Shown: positions 17,330-25,533 of the stretch, piece by piece
Layout of the letters: each line of letters starts with the position of its first letter
How positions within the stretch are numbered: position 1 is the first letter of the stretch
Assembly: GCF_040654195.1 (NCBI RefSeq)
Contig: NZ_JBFAHM010000009.1
Location: 248,001-312,000 of the forward strand
Direction: 5' to 3'
Source: Hamadaea sp013361475
Lineage (GTDB): Bacteria; Actinomycetota; Actinomycetes; Mycobacteriales; Micromonosporaceae
Length of the DNA stretch: 64,000 nucleotides
Notes under the pieces: generated by a model
What the model was told of the DNA's origin: nothing
Seen by the model: the letters and a program-made list of their open reading frames with translations, nothing else
Databases searched by the model: none
Program-made: the position numbers and the translations under genes

Positions 17330-20300
17330 TTAGTGGAGGGTGACCGCCCACGCTCGGGTGATGGTCTGGTCGAGCCGGTTTCCCGCGGAGTCGGTGATCG
17401 TGACCTGGACCGACGCGTAGCCCGCGACCGCCGGGACGAGGAGGGTGACCGTCCCGTCGGCGGCGCGGCGGCCGGTGAGCGGGTGCCAGGTGCGGCCGTC
17501 GTCGGCGGAGATGGCGGCGCGGACGTCGAGCGGGCCGCGGAGGGTGACCCCGGGCTGGTAGCCGGGCCGGATCACCAGCGGGTACGCGTGCCGCGCGTGC
17601 ACAGTGTTGCGGAGGTCGGTGCCCACCGAGTACGCCGCCTGCAGCAACGGAAGCACAGCGATCCCGTCGGGGCGACCGGACTGGAACGTCCACTTCGTGC
17701 TAGTGGCGGTCGATGTGGTCCACCACGGCTGGTCCCGCTGGACGTCGAGGCCCAGCTGGTAGGTGGCTTTCCCCGCAGGCACCGTGACCTGGGCCGTCAC
17801 CGCCGACGTGTCGAGCAGGGTGACGCCGTCGCGCGTCAGCGTGAGCCGGGAGCGGTCGCCGCCGTCGAGCCAGCCGTATTGGTCGCCGGAGCCGTTGGCC
17901 CATTGGGGCATCGCGATCCGGAGTGCGTCGTGCGACCGGTTGGCCGGTGCGCCGAGGGCGTACGAGGCGGTGACGGCGGGCATGGCCGGGCGGGACAGCG
18001 CCCCGAACCAGTCCTCCGAAGTACGCTCCCCGGCCCGGTAGGTGCGGGCGAGCCCGGTGACCGTGCCTTGGGCGTACCAGGCGGAGATGTCGGCCGACGC
18101 CTCGTGCCGCCAGGTGATCTCGTTCCCCCGAGTGCCGACGGTCAGGTGATCCACGCGCTCCGACGGCGTCGGCACCACCCGGAACGCCGAGTACGCCGCC
18201 AAAGCCGTCGGGGTGATCGCGTAGCGGCCTTCGGTCGCACGGCTGTCGAGTGCGCCGTGGAACGAACTGCGTACGGTGGCCGTCGGGAGACGGCGAGTGT
18301 CGTAGGTCAGGTTCGCCGGGATGCGTCCGCGTTCCGGCAGCAGCACCTGATACGCGTACGGGCTGGTCGGCGTACCGGTGACGCGGACGGTCCGGCCGAG
18401 CCGGGCGACGTCCTCCTCCTGCAGCGCATAGGTCGGAACCGTTGATCCTTCGGTGAACGGTTCGTAGTACGACGGGTCACCGGAGTGCAGCAGCACCAGC
18501 GCCGCCCCGGCCCGCTCGGCCGCGCTCAGATCGACGGGTTCCCCCATCGGCGCCTTCACCAGCAGCGCCTTTCCGCGCGCTTGAGCCACCTCAGAGGTGA
18601 TCGCCAGCGCGTGGGTGCCGTCGAGAGACGGCGTGTTCGCGACCGGCGCCGGCGTCAGCTCGCGTCCCTGAGCGGCGACGGTCAACGGCGGTTCGCCCAG
18701 CTCGAAGTGCGTCGTGAACTCGAACGTCCCGTCGGCCACCCGCGCCGTCGGAGTCGCCGAGAACCTCGTCGTGATGCGGGGGTTCAACCCGAACCCGGTG
18801 ATGATCGACTTGTCGCCGACGACGCGCTGCCAGGCGACCGTCGCGTCGCGTACCTGGGCGTTCTCGGGGGTGCGCACGCTGATCGGGACCGCCTGCCGGG
18901 CGTCGAAGCTCAGGCTGGTGTCCCCGCCGATGGTCAGCTCCGGCCGGCCCAGCACCGTCAGCTCGCGCGGCCAGTCGCCGTCGTCCACGGTGAACGCGAA
19001 CACCATCAGCGCATATCGGCCCGACGGCACGTCCAGCGTCGCGGCCTCCGCGCCGACGATGCCGCGCAGCAGCTCGCCCGTGTCGAGGTTCCACAGCTGC
19101 GCCTGGCTGAACGCGCCGACCGGCTTGCCGTTCCGGCCGACCGCGCTCACCGTCAGCTTGTGGGTGGGTCCGGCCACCTCGAATCCGACTGGTACGCGTA
19201 AAGCAGTGCCACTGGTCCGGACGACGATCTGTCCGGTGTAGACGCCGCCGGAGGTGTGATCCGGGTCGAGCCGCAGGGTGGCAGTGCCGGAGCCGTTCGG
19301 CGGGAGGGTGAGTCGAGCCGGGCTGACGGTCAGGGCGGCCTGCTTCGCCCCGTCGGCGACGGCGCTCGCGCTCAGGTCGAGCGTGATCGGAGCGCTGGAC
19401 GTGTTGCGATAGGTCACCGTGCTGGTCGTGTCCGGCCGGGCCGACCCGGTCCAGTCGACGTGCCCGAGGATGATCGAGCCGGTGCTGACCAGGACGGGCT
19501 GACGCATCGCGGCGGCGATGTCGATCCGGCCGGTCCCCATCGCGATCGCCGGACCGGCGAGCGGCTGCGCGGTGCTCACCAACGCCGCCTTGAGCTGGGC
19601 GGCCCGCCATTCCGGATGCTGCTGCGCCAGGATCGCCGCCGCGCCCGCCACATGCGGCGTGGCCATCGACGTCCCGGACAGTGAGGTGTACTTGTCGTCG
19701 ATCAGTTCGCCGGCCGAGGTCCCGGCGGCCCGGGCGGCGACGATGCCGACGCCGGGCGCGGTGACCTCGGGTTTGACGGCGGCGTCGCCGGGCCGGGGAC
19801 CACGCCCGGAGAACGCCGCCAGCTGGCCGGACTTGTCGACCGCGCCGACCGTGAGCGCCTGGGCGGCCGCGCCCGGGGCTTGCACGGACGCCTCGCCGGG
19901 CCCGGCGTTGCCGGCGGCCACGACGAACAGCGCGCCGGACTTCGCGGTGAGGTTGTCGACCGCCTCGCTGACCGGATCGGTGCCGTCGCTCTCTCCCGCG
20001 CCCAGGCTGAGGTTGATCACCCGGGCGCCCTGGGCGACGGCCCATTCCATGCCCGCGATGACCCAGGAGAGGTCGCCGGAGCCGCTGCCGTCGAGGACCC
20101 GCCCGACGATCAGTCTCGTCTCCGGCGCGACGCCGTTCAGCTGGCCGCCGGGATTCCGCGCGCTGCCGCCCACGGTCGCCGCCACGTGGGTGCCGTGGCC
20201 GTTGGTGTCCACGGCGGACCCTTCGCCGGTGAAGTCCTTGGCCGCCGCCACCCGGCCCGCCAGATCCGGATGCGTCGGGTCGTACCCCGTGTCGAGGACG

Positions 20301-20965
20301 GCGACGGTGACGCCCTTGCCGGTGTAGCCGGCCGCCCAGGCCTGCGGCGCACCGACCTGCGGGACGCTGTCGGCCAGTGCCGCGCGTACCTTGCGGTCGA
20401 GGAAGACCCGGCCGACGTCGCCGGCGCGGGTCAGCGAGCCGGGCTGGGCGAAGCGTGCGGTCAGGCCGCGCCAGAATTCGCGAGCCCGCGCCTTGTCCTC
20501 GGTGACGGCGACGGCGTTGATGCTCGGCAGGAGAGCCCGGCGGGCGGCGCCTGGCGGATTGGCCGGCACGGCCGGCGTCCCGCCCGCCGGGGGCATCAGC
20601 ACCAGCGGCAACGACGATCGGGACGCGTCGTCGTAGCCTGCCGCGGCGAGTTCGGTGACGTTGAACAGCTGCTCGTCCAGGCGACCCGCCGCCACGTGGG
20701 GCAGGGCGTCGACCGGGACGACGTAGGTGTCGCCGTCGCGGGTCGTGAGCTGGTAGCCCCTGCCCTCCGACTCGACTCCCACCACGGGTCTGCCTTGGAC
20801 GGTCGACAGGCGTACGCGATCCCCGGTGATCAGCGTGACGATCTTGGTCTGCTGTGGACCGGCGGCCGTCTGGACGCCGCTCGCCGCCTGGGCGCTGCCC
20901 ATGGCACTGGTTCCGCTGAGGGCCAGCGCGACGGCGACTGCGACTACAGCGCGTAATGACCTCAC
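17330..20965 (-). CDS. Secreted S8 subtilisin-like serine peptidase, large
   Basis: 1,211 aa from GTG 20965, chosen because GGGAGGAG lies 7 bases upstream and the signal peptide (RSLRAVVAVAVALALSGTS...AQA) starts there. Order: signal peptide, inhibitor-like prodomain (TLITGDRVRL, YVVPVDALP), S8 catalytic domain with Asp in VAVLDTGYDPTHPD (about 223), His in NGHGTHVAA (about 258) and Ser in LSGTSMATPHVAG (about 433), then about 750 residues of beta-rich C-terminal domains. It is an extracellular protease. Two TrmB/LuxR-type regulators lie next to it; the nearest (21217) is divergent, so shared control is likely but not proven. Confidence 0.94.
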   Translation of the reverse strand: MRSLRAVVAVAVALALSGTSAMGSAQAASGVQTAAGPQQTKIVTLITGDRVRLSTVQGRPVVGVESEGRGYQLTTRDGDTYVVPVDALPHVAAGRLDEQLFNVTELAAAGYDDASRSSLPLVLMPPAGGTPAVPANPPGAARRALLPSINAVAVTEDKARAREFWRGLTARFAQPGSLTRAGDVGRVFLDRKVRAALADSVPQVGAPQAWAAGYTGKGVTVAVLDTGYDPTHPDLAGRVAAAKDFTGEGSAVDTNGHGTHVAATVGGSARNPGGQLNGVAPETRLIVGRVLDGSGSGDLSWVIAGMEWAVAQGARVINLSLGAGESDGTDPVSEAVDNLTAKSGALFVVAAGNAGPGEASVQAPGAAAQALTVGAVDKSGQLAAFSGRGPRPGDAAVKPEVTAPGVGIVAARAAGTSAGELIDDKYTSLSGTSMATPHVAGAAAILAQQHPEWRAAQLKAALVSTAQPLAGPAIAMGTGRIDIAAAMRQPVLVSTGSIILGHVDWTGSARPDTTSTVTYRNTSSAPITLDLSASAVADGAKQAALTVSPARLTLPPNGSGTATLRLDPDHTSGGVYTGQIVVRTSGTALRVPVGFEVAGPTHKLTVSAVGRNGKPVGAFSQAQLWNLDTGELLRGIVGAEAATLDVPSGRYALMVFAFTVDDGDWPRELTVLGRPELTIGGDTSLSFDARQAVPISVRTPENAQVRDATVAWQRVVGDKSIITGFGLNPRITTRFSATPTARVADGTFEFTTHFELGEPPLTVAAQGRELTPAPVANTPSLDGTHALAITSEVAQARGKALLVKAPMGEPVDLSAAERAGAALVLLHSGDPSYYEPFTEGSTVPTYALQEEDVARLGRTVRVTGTPTSPYAYQVLLPERGRIPANLTYDTRRLPTATVRSSFHGALDSRATEGRYAITPTALAAYSAFRVVPTPSERVDHLTVGTRGNEITWRHEASADISAWYAQGTVTGLARTYRAGERTSEDWFGALSRPAMPAVTASYALGAPANRSHDALRIAMPQWANGSGDQYGWLDGGDRSRLTLTRDGVTLLDTSAVTAQVTVPAGKATYQLGLDVQRDQPWWTTSTATSTKWTFQSGRPDGIAVLPLLQAAYSVGTDLRNTVHARHAYPLVIRPGYQPGVTLRGPLDVRAAISADDGRTWHPLTGRRAADGTVTLLVPAVAGYASVQVTITDSAGNRLDQTITRAWAVTLH

Positions 20966-21127
20966 GACGACGCTCCTCCCCAGGCTGCGACAACGGATCG
21001 TGAGTGTTACACCTGGTAATCGCCGGGGAAAGATCATTCGGCGGCGCAGCTGCGCCGTGGCGCAACTGCGCCACCGTTTTGCCGGGAACCCCCTTCGGCT
21101 CTCTCGCGTCTCACCCCCGTCCCTCGC

Positions 21128-21190
21128 CGTTGATCATGGAGTTGACTGCGGTCTCGACGGCGTGCCGGACTGGAAACTCCATGATCAACG
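21128..21190. repeat. Palindromic repeat family B, copy 1 (63 bp)
   Basis: Perfect 16-bp arms CGTTGATCATGGAGTT (21128-21143) and AACTCCATGATCAACG (21175-21190) around a 31-nt loop. The loop is similar to the reverse complement of the loop in copy 2 (51387-51450), so the two copies are inserted in opposite orientation. This copy lies in the divergent region between the subtilase and the regulator, 26 bp before the regulator start. Confidence 0.88.
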
Positions 21191-21216
21191 GTCCGGCCGC
21201 GACGGCAGGAGGTCAC

Positions 21217-22185
21217 ATGCTGGAACCCGCCGGGCTCACCGCCACCGAAGAATCGGCGTACCTCGCGTTGCTGCGGCAGGGCAGCGCCACGCTGGATCAA
21301 CTCGCCGCCCGCGCCGGTCGCACGACGGCGCAGATCACCCGAGCCGTCAGCGGCCTGCATCGCAAAGGCCTCGTGCACCGCACTCCCCCGCCGCACGGCC
21401 TCGTCGTCCCGGTGCCGCCGGACGAGGCGATCGACCAGCTGATCCAGCGGCAGCACGCCGAACTCGACCGCACCCGGGAGGCTGCCCAACAGCTCGCCGC
21501 CCAGACAAGGGAGGCCACCGCGTCGAAGAGCACCGCCGAGCTGATCGAGATCGTCCAGGGGCGTACGGGGGTGCAGCGCGCCTTCGAGCGGGTGCAGGCC
21601 CAGGCGCGTACGCAGATGCGTGTGCTCGTGACACCCCCGTACGCCGCGACGAGCCAGGTCAACGATGTGCAGCTGACCCGGGGACCGGAGGTCGTCTACC
21701 GGGCGGTGTACACCGTGGAGGCGTTGTCCGAGCCGGGTTTCCTGGCCGCCATCGGCGAGCACGTACGCGTCGGCGAGCAGGCCCGGCTGGCCCCGGCGGT
21801 GCCGACGAAGCTGGCGATCGCCGACCATTCGCTGGCCCTGCTGCCGTTGGTGTGGACCGACGCCGCCCAGGACTCGGCCGTCCTCGTGCACCCCTGTGCC
21901 TTGCTGGACGCGCTCGTCGCCCTCTTCGAGACGGTCTGGGCGGCGGCGAGCCCGCTGGCGTTGACCGGCACCGGCGAAGTGACGCCGCTCGGCGAACTGA
22001 CCGCCGAGGACCGGAAGCTGCTCTCGCTGCTGATCGCCGGGATGACCGACGAGGCCGCCGGGGCGCGGCTGGGTCTGAGCCGCCGCACGGTGGTACGCCG
22101 GGTGCAGCACCTGATGGCGGTGGCCGGCGCGCAGTCTCGTCTCCAGCTCGGCTGGCGCGCCCACGAACTCGGCTGGCTCTCGTGA
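21217..22185 (+). CDS. TrmB/LuxR-type transcriptional regulator
   Basis: 322 aa from ATG 21217 with CAGGAGG upstream. The N-terminal winged helix (about residues 8-75, AYLALLRQGSATLDQLAARAG, with a TrmB-like MarR fold) is followed by a coiled coil, a sensor-like middle domain with RTQMRVLVTPPYA, and a C-terminal LuxR/GerE HTH (LLIAGMTDEAAGARLGLSRRTVVRRVQHLM in outline). It is paralogous to the regulator at 22302, with the two genes converging on repeat A copy 2. It probably acts on the adjacent divergent subtilase gene and/or itself. Confidence 0.86.
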   Translation: MLEPAGLTATEESAYLALLRQGSATLDQLAARAGRTTAQITRAVSGLHRKGLVHRTPPPHGLVVPVPPDEAIDQLIQRQHAELDRTREAAQQLAAQTREATASKSTAELIEIVQGRTGVQRAFERVQAQARTQMRVLVTPPYAATSQVNDVQLTRGPEVVYRAVYTVEALSEPGFLAAIGEHVRVGEQARLAPAVPTKLAIADHSLALLPLVWTDAAQDSAVLVHPCALLDALVALFETVWAAASPLALTGTGEVTPLGELTAEDRKLLSLLIAGMTDEAAGARLGLSRRTVVRRVQHLMAVAGAQSRLQLGWRAHELGWLS

Positions 22186-22211
22186 CGCCCCTCGCTCACG
22201 CCACCCCTCGG

Positions 22212-22290
22212 GCGTGATCATTGCGCCAGCCATGCTGTTTCGTGCTGCGAAATGCCCGAATCAACAGCATGGCTGACGCAATGATCACGC
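22212..22290. repeat. Palindromic repeat family A, copy 2 (79 bp)
   Basis: Same length and arm spacing as the other three copies: GCGTGATCATTGCG...CATGCTGTT at left and AACAGCATGGCTG...CAATGATCACGC at right; the loop keeps a CGAAATG core. It lies exactly between the convergent regulator genes ending at 22185 and 22302. Confidence 0.92.
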
Positions 22291-22301
22291 GAATCGGTGC
22301 G

Positions 22302-23246
22302 TCACAAGAGGCCCGCTCGAGCGGCGGCGAGCCCGGCCTGGAACCGCGTACGCGCACCCAGGCGCTCCATCAGCTCGCTGGTCCGCCGATGCACCGTACG
22401 CACACTGACGCCGAGCTGCCGCGCGACGGCTTCGTCCTTCAACCCGGCCGCCAGGAGGGCCACCAGGTCCGAGTCGGGCGCGGCGGGGTCGGCTGCGAAG
22501 ACGGGCACGGCGACGTTCCACAGCAGGTCGAACAGCCGGATCAGCGCATCGAGCAAAGTGGACGCGTACACCACGAGGGCGCTGTCGACCATCGCGTCCC
22601 GGTCGGCGGTGAACGGCAGGATCGCGGCGGACCGGTCGGAGATGGCGAGCTTCAGCGGCACGTCGTCGCAGACGCGCGCCTCCTCACCGGCGTCGACCGC
22701 CGCCCGGATCAACCGCAGTGCTCCCGGCAGTTCCAGGGCCTCCGGCGCGTAGATGCCGCGTAGGCGTACGCCCCGGCTCAGCAGATCGTTCTCGCCCGGG
22801 TTCGGCTCGCTCGGATTCTGGGCGTACGGGGGCCGGTCCAGCACCAGCAGCTCGTGCCGGGTGGACTGCTGCAACTGTTGGAATCGCGTCGCCACCGCCT
22901 CGCGGCCGAAGACGATCTCCAGTTCCTCCTCGGGCCGATGCCGCCGATCCGCGGGCAGGTCGGCGAGCAGCAGCTGCGCGGCCTGCCTCGTCGCCGCCAA
23001 CTCCTGCTGCCGTCGTGCGATCAGCGCCTCCACCGCCGTGTCCGGCCGCGCCGCCACGTATCGGGTCGGTCGCCCGGCGAGCCGGCTCACCAGGCCGCAC
23101 TCCGCGAGGCGGTGCAACGACTGCCGGACCGCCCGCGCGCCGCGCCCGGCTCGCTCGGTCAGCTCGGCGGGCGTGAGTCCGCGTTCTCGCAACAGCATCC
23201 GATAGAGCGCCTCGTCTTCGGCGGGAACCCCCAGGGCCTCGAGCAT
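22302..23246 (-). CDS. TrmB/LuxR-type transcriptional regulator
   Basis: 314 aa from ATG 23246 with GGGAGG upstream; an upstream start at 23279 is less likely. An N-terminal winged helix (ALYRMLLRERGLTPAELTERAG), a coiled-coil linker, a middle domain with VLDRPPYAQN (compare VLVTPPYA in the 21217 protein) and a C-terminal LuxR HTH (LLAAGLKDEAVARQLGVSVRTVHRR in part). Same architecture as 21217. It may control the adjacent secreted Asp-box protein gene (23341), which is divergent from it with a 94-bp gap. Confidence 0.86.
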   Translation of the reverse strand: MLEALGVPAEDEALYRMLLRERGLTPAELTERAGRGARAVRQSLHRLAECGLVSRLAGRPTRYVAARPDTAVEALIARRQQELAATRQAAQLLLADLPADRRHRPEEELEIVFGREAVATRFQQLQQSTRHELLVLDRPPYAQNPSEPNPGENDLLSRGVRLRGIYAPEALELPGALRLIRAAVDAGEEARVCDDVPLKLAISDRSAAILPFTADRDAMVDSALVVYASTLLDALIRLFDLLWNVAVPVFAADPAAPDSDLVALLAAGLKDEAVARQLGVSVRTVHRRTSELMERLGARTRFQAGLAAARAGLL

Positions 23247-23340
23247 CGCGTACCTCCCACGGTGGCCTGTTGCCGACACGGCAGGATCCTGCCACCGGTT
23301 CGCCTTTACGCGCCAGGCCCGGACCGGATATCAAGATCCA

Positions 23341-24483
23341 GTGGTACGCAGAAAGAACGCAATCCTCACGGGCGCCCTCGGCGCCCTCCTCCTGATGAGC
23401 ACCGTCGTCGGCGGCGCTCCGGCGCAGGCCGCGCCCACCTGGACCGTCCCGGCGTGCGGGCAGGTGACCGGTGGCTCGGGCGCCCTGACCTTCACGTGGA
23501 GTGACGGCCATTACCTGACCCGGACGGCGACCGAGTTGCGGCCGGTCACCGTGGTCTCCGACATCGAGGCGCTCGCCGCGCCGAACACTCTGCTGGCAGT
23601 GGACGACTTCGGCAAGCTTTCGCAGAGCCGGGACGCGGGCTGCAGCTGGACCCCGATCGCCACGCTGGCCGGTCAGCCCCCGTACGCCATCACCGCGGCG
23701 GGCGGGGCGAGTGCGTACGTGTGGTCGCGGGCGAACGACGAGTTGCTCTACCGCGTCGACGGGACCAAGGTGACCGAACTGCCGCGGATTCCGTCGGCCG
23801 ACGTCGGCAACCTGCTCGCCCTCGCCGTCGACGGCAAGCACCTGCGGGCGGTCACCTCCACCGGGGTCGTGCTGGACTCGGTGGACGGCGGGCTGTCCTT
23901 CCAGCGCCGAGGCGTGACTCCGCAGCCGGTGCTCGGCTGGTGGATCTGGGGCTACGAGGGCTCGATCGGCCGGAACCTCGACCACATCGTGCTCGGCACC
24001 AGCAGCGACGGCGTGTACACCACCTTCGACGGCGGGCTCACCTGGACTTCGTCCAGGCTGTCGGCCGAACCGAACCACCGGATCAACATCTTCAGCGTCG
24101 CGGTCTCCCCCGCCGACGAGAACGTGGTCTGGGCCGAGGGGCTCGACACCACCGAACTGGACGCAGGCAACACTCGCGCGCAGGGCCGACACCTGTGGCG
24201 GTCGACCGACGGCGGCCGGACCTTCACCGTCGCGGTGGACCACGACCCGGCCACGGTGACCCTCACGAACGGCGTGCCGCTCGCTCCCCATCCGACGGAC
24301 CCGGACGTCGTCTACTTCGAGTACGGCACCTGGTTCGCCAACTACGGCACCGACCTGTACGCGTACGACGCGGGCACCGGGCGGCTGTCGACCGGGCACA
24401 GCGGCCAGGACGGCATCAACGCGATCAGCTTCAACCCGGCCTATCCCCAGGTCCTCTACCTGGGCCTGACCGAGGTCCGCTGA
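23341..24483 (+). CDS. Secreted Asp-box (BNR/sialidase-fold) protein
   Basis: 380 aa, GTG start without a clear ribosome site. The signal peptide covers about residues 1-31. The mature part is a beta propeller with at least four Asp boxes: SRDAGCSW, SVDGGLSF, TFDGGLTW and STDGGRTF. Asp-box propellers occur in sialidases, xyloglucanases and photosystem assembly factors; I see no sialidase arginine triad or FRIP motif, so an enzymatic role is not assured. It is divergent from a TrmB/LuxR-type regulator and followed by a strong terminator. Confidence 0.8.
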   Translation: MVRRKNAILTGALGALLLMSTVVGGAPAQAAPTWTVPACGQVTGGSGALTFTWSDGHYLTRTATELRPVTVVSDIEALAAPNTLLAVDDFGKLSQSRDAGCSWTPIATLAGQPPYAITAAGGASAYVWSRANDELLYRVDGTKVTELPRIPSADVGNLLALAVDGKHLRAVTSTGVVLDSVDGGLSFQRRGVTPQPVLGWWIWGYEGSIGRNLDHIVLGTSSDGVYTTFDGGLTWTSSRLSAEPNHRINIFSVAVSPADENVVWAEGLDTTELDAGNTRAQGRHLWRSTDGGRTFTVAVDHDPATVTLTNGVPLAPHPTDPDVVYFEYGTWFANYGTDLYAYDAGTGRLSTGHSGQDGINAISFNPAYPQVLYLGLTEVR

Positions 24484-24514
24484 CTTCCGCCATAGCTGCA
24501 GCGGCCCTCCTCCC

Positions 24515-24557
24515 GGCCCGGCCGAGCGCTCTACACCGGACGCTCGGCCGGGCCTTT
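24515..24557. terminator. Rho-independent-type terminator hairpin
   Basis: 14-bp perfect stem GGCCCGGCCGAGCG (24515-24528) with CGCTCGGCCGGGCC (24541-24554), 12-nt loop, followed by TTT. It lies between convergent genes ending at 24483 and 24561. This is the classical form, unlike the repeat families elsewhere. Confidence 0.85.
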
Positions 24558-24560
24558 CGC

Positions 24561-25421
24561 TCAGGCCGGCGGCGTACCGGTCGAGCGGAAGTCGGCCGCG
24601 TGGTCGGCCGCCCATTCGGCGAAAGTCCGCGCCGGCCGCCCGATGAGCCGCTCGACGGTGTCGACCACCGGCTCCGGTGTGGTGACGATGGACGCCCAGT
24701 GCGCCAGTGCCCGGTCGACGAACTCCTCGTTACCCCACGCCGCCACCATCTGCGCCCGGGCCTCCTCGACCGGCTGCTCGTCGAACCGCAGGGGGCGGCC
24801 GATCGTCTCCCCGATGACGCGTACCTGGTCGGCCTGGCTGATCGTGGCGGGGCCGGTCAGGATGTAACTCTGCCCGGTGTGGCCCTCCTCCGTCAGCGCG
24901 GCGACGGCGACGGCGGCGATGTCGGCCTCGTGGAGGAGCGACCGCTGCGCCCCGGCATACGGGGCTCGGACGACGTCTCCGGCGCGAATCTGGGCCGCCC
25001 AGCCGAGGGCGTTCGTCGCGAATCCGCCCGCACGCAGGAACGTCCACTCGACGCCCGAACGGCGGATGAGGTCCTCGACCTCGCCCCAGACGCCGTTCTC
25101 CGCCGGGCTCACGTCGTCGCGGACCGAGAACGCCGACAGGTAGACCACCTTGCGGGCGTACTTGGCGATCGTCTCGATCACGGGCGCGGCTCCGTCGGCC
25201 GAGTGGAACGGCCACAGCAGGAAGACCGAGTCCACGCCGTCCAGCGCCACGCGCAGTGACTCCGGATCGGTCAGGTCGCCGCCGACGGCCTGCACCCCGG
25301 CCGGGAAGCCGGCCGCGTCGGGACGGCGGGTGAGCGCCCGGACCGGCAGCTCGGTCCGGGCCAGGGAAGCGGTCAGGTGACGGCCGACGTTGCCGGTCGC
25401 GCCGATGATCAGTGTCGTCAT
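24561..25421 (-). CDS. NmrA-like NAD(P)-binding oxidoreductase
   Basis: 286 aa from ATG 25421 (an upstream start at 25442 would overlap the operator-like palindrome). Rossmann motif LIIGATGNVGRHL at residues 3-15, then RALTRRP (NADPH-type arginines) and FLLWPF. This is the atypical extended SDR group that includes NmrA, QOR2 and azoreductase-like proteins; the catalytic Tyr-Lys pair is not conserved, so it may sense redox state or reduce quinones. A SoxR/MerR-like palindrome lies 16 bp upstream, in keeping with induction by redox-active or toxic compounds. Confidence 0.85.
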   Translation of the reverse strand: MTTLIIGATGNVGRHLTASLARTELPVRALTRRPDAAGFPAGVQAVGGDLTDPESLRVALDGVDSVFLLWPFHSADGAAPVIETIAKYARKVVYLSAFSVRDDVSPAENGVWGEVEDLIRRSGVEWTFLRAGGFATNALGWAAQIRAGDVVRAPYAGAQRSLLHEADIAAVAVAALTEEGHTGQSYILTGPATISQADQVRVIGETIGRPLRFDEQPVEEARAQMVAAWGNEEFVDRALAHWASIVTTPEPVVDTVERLIGRPARTFAEWAADHAADFRSTGTPPA

Positions 25422-25437
25422 GCGTCCAGCGTTGAAC

Positions 25438-25453
25438 CTCAACCTAGGTTGAG
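25438..25453 (-). promoter_or_regulatory. SoxR/MerR-type operator-like palindrome
   Basis: Perfect 16-bp palindrome CTCAACCT-AGGTTGAG. On the minus strand it is preceded by TTGAT, which overlaps its left end, giving TTGATCTCAACC..., the layout of MerR-family promoters in which the operator fills a long -35/-10 spacer. No merR-like gene is in the window. Confidence 0.6.
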
Positions 25454-25533
25454 ATCAAACTTTTCGCCTGTCAGCGTACGCGGGAATTTCCCGTCATTGC
25501 CGTTAACGCGGATGACGCAGTCTACTACCACCC

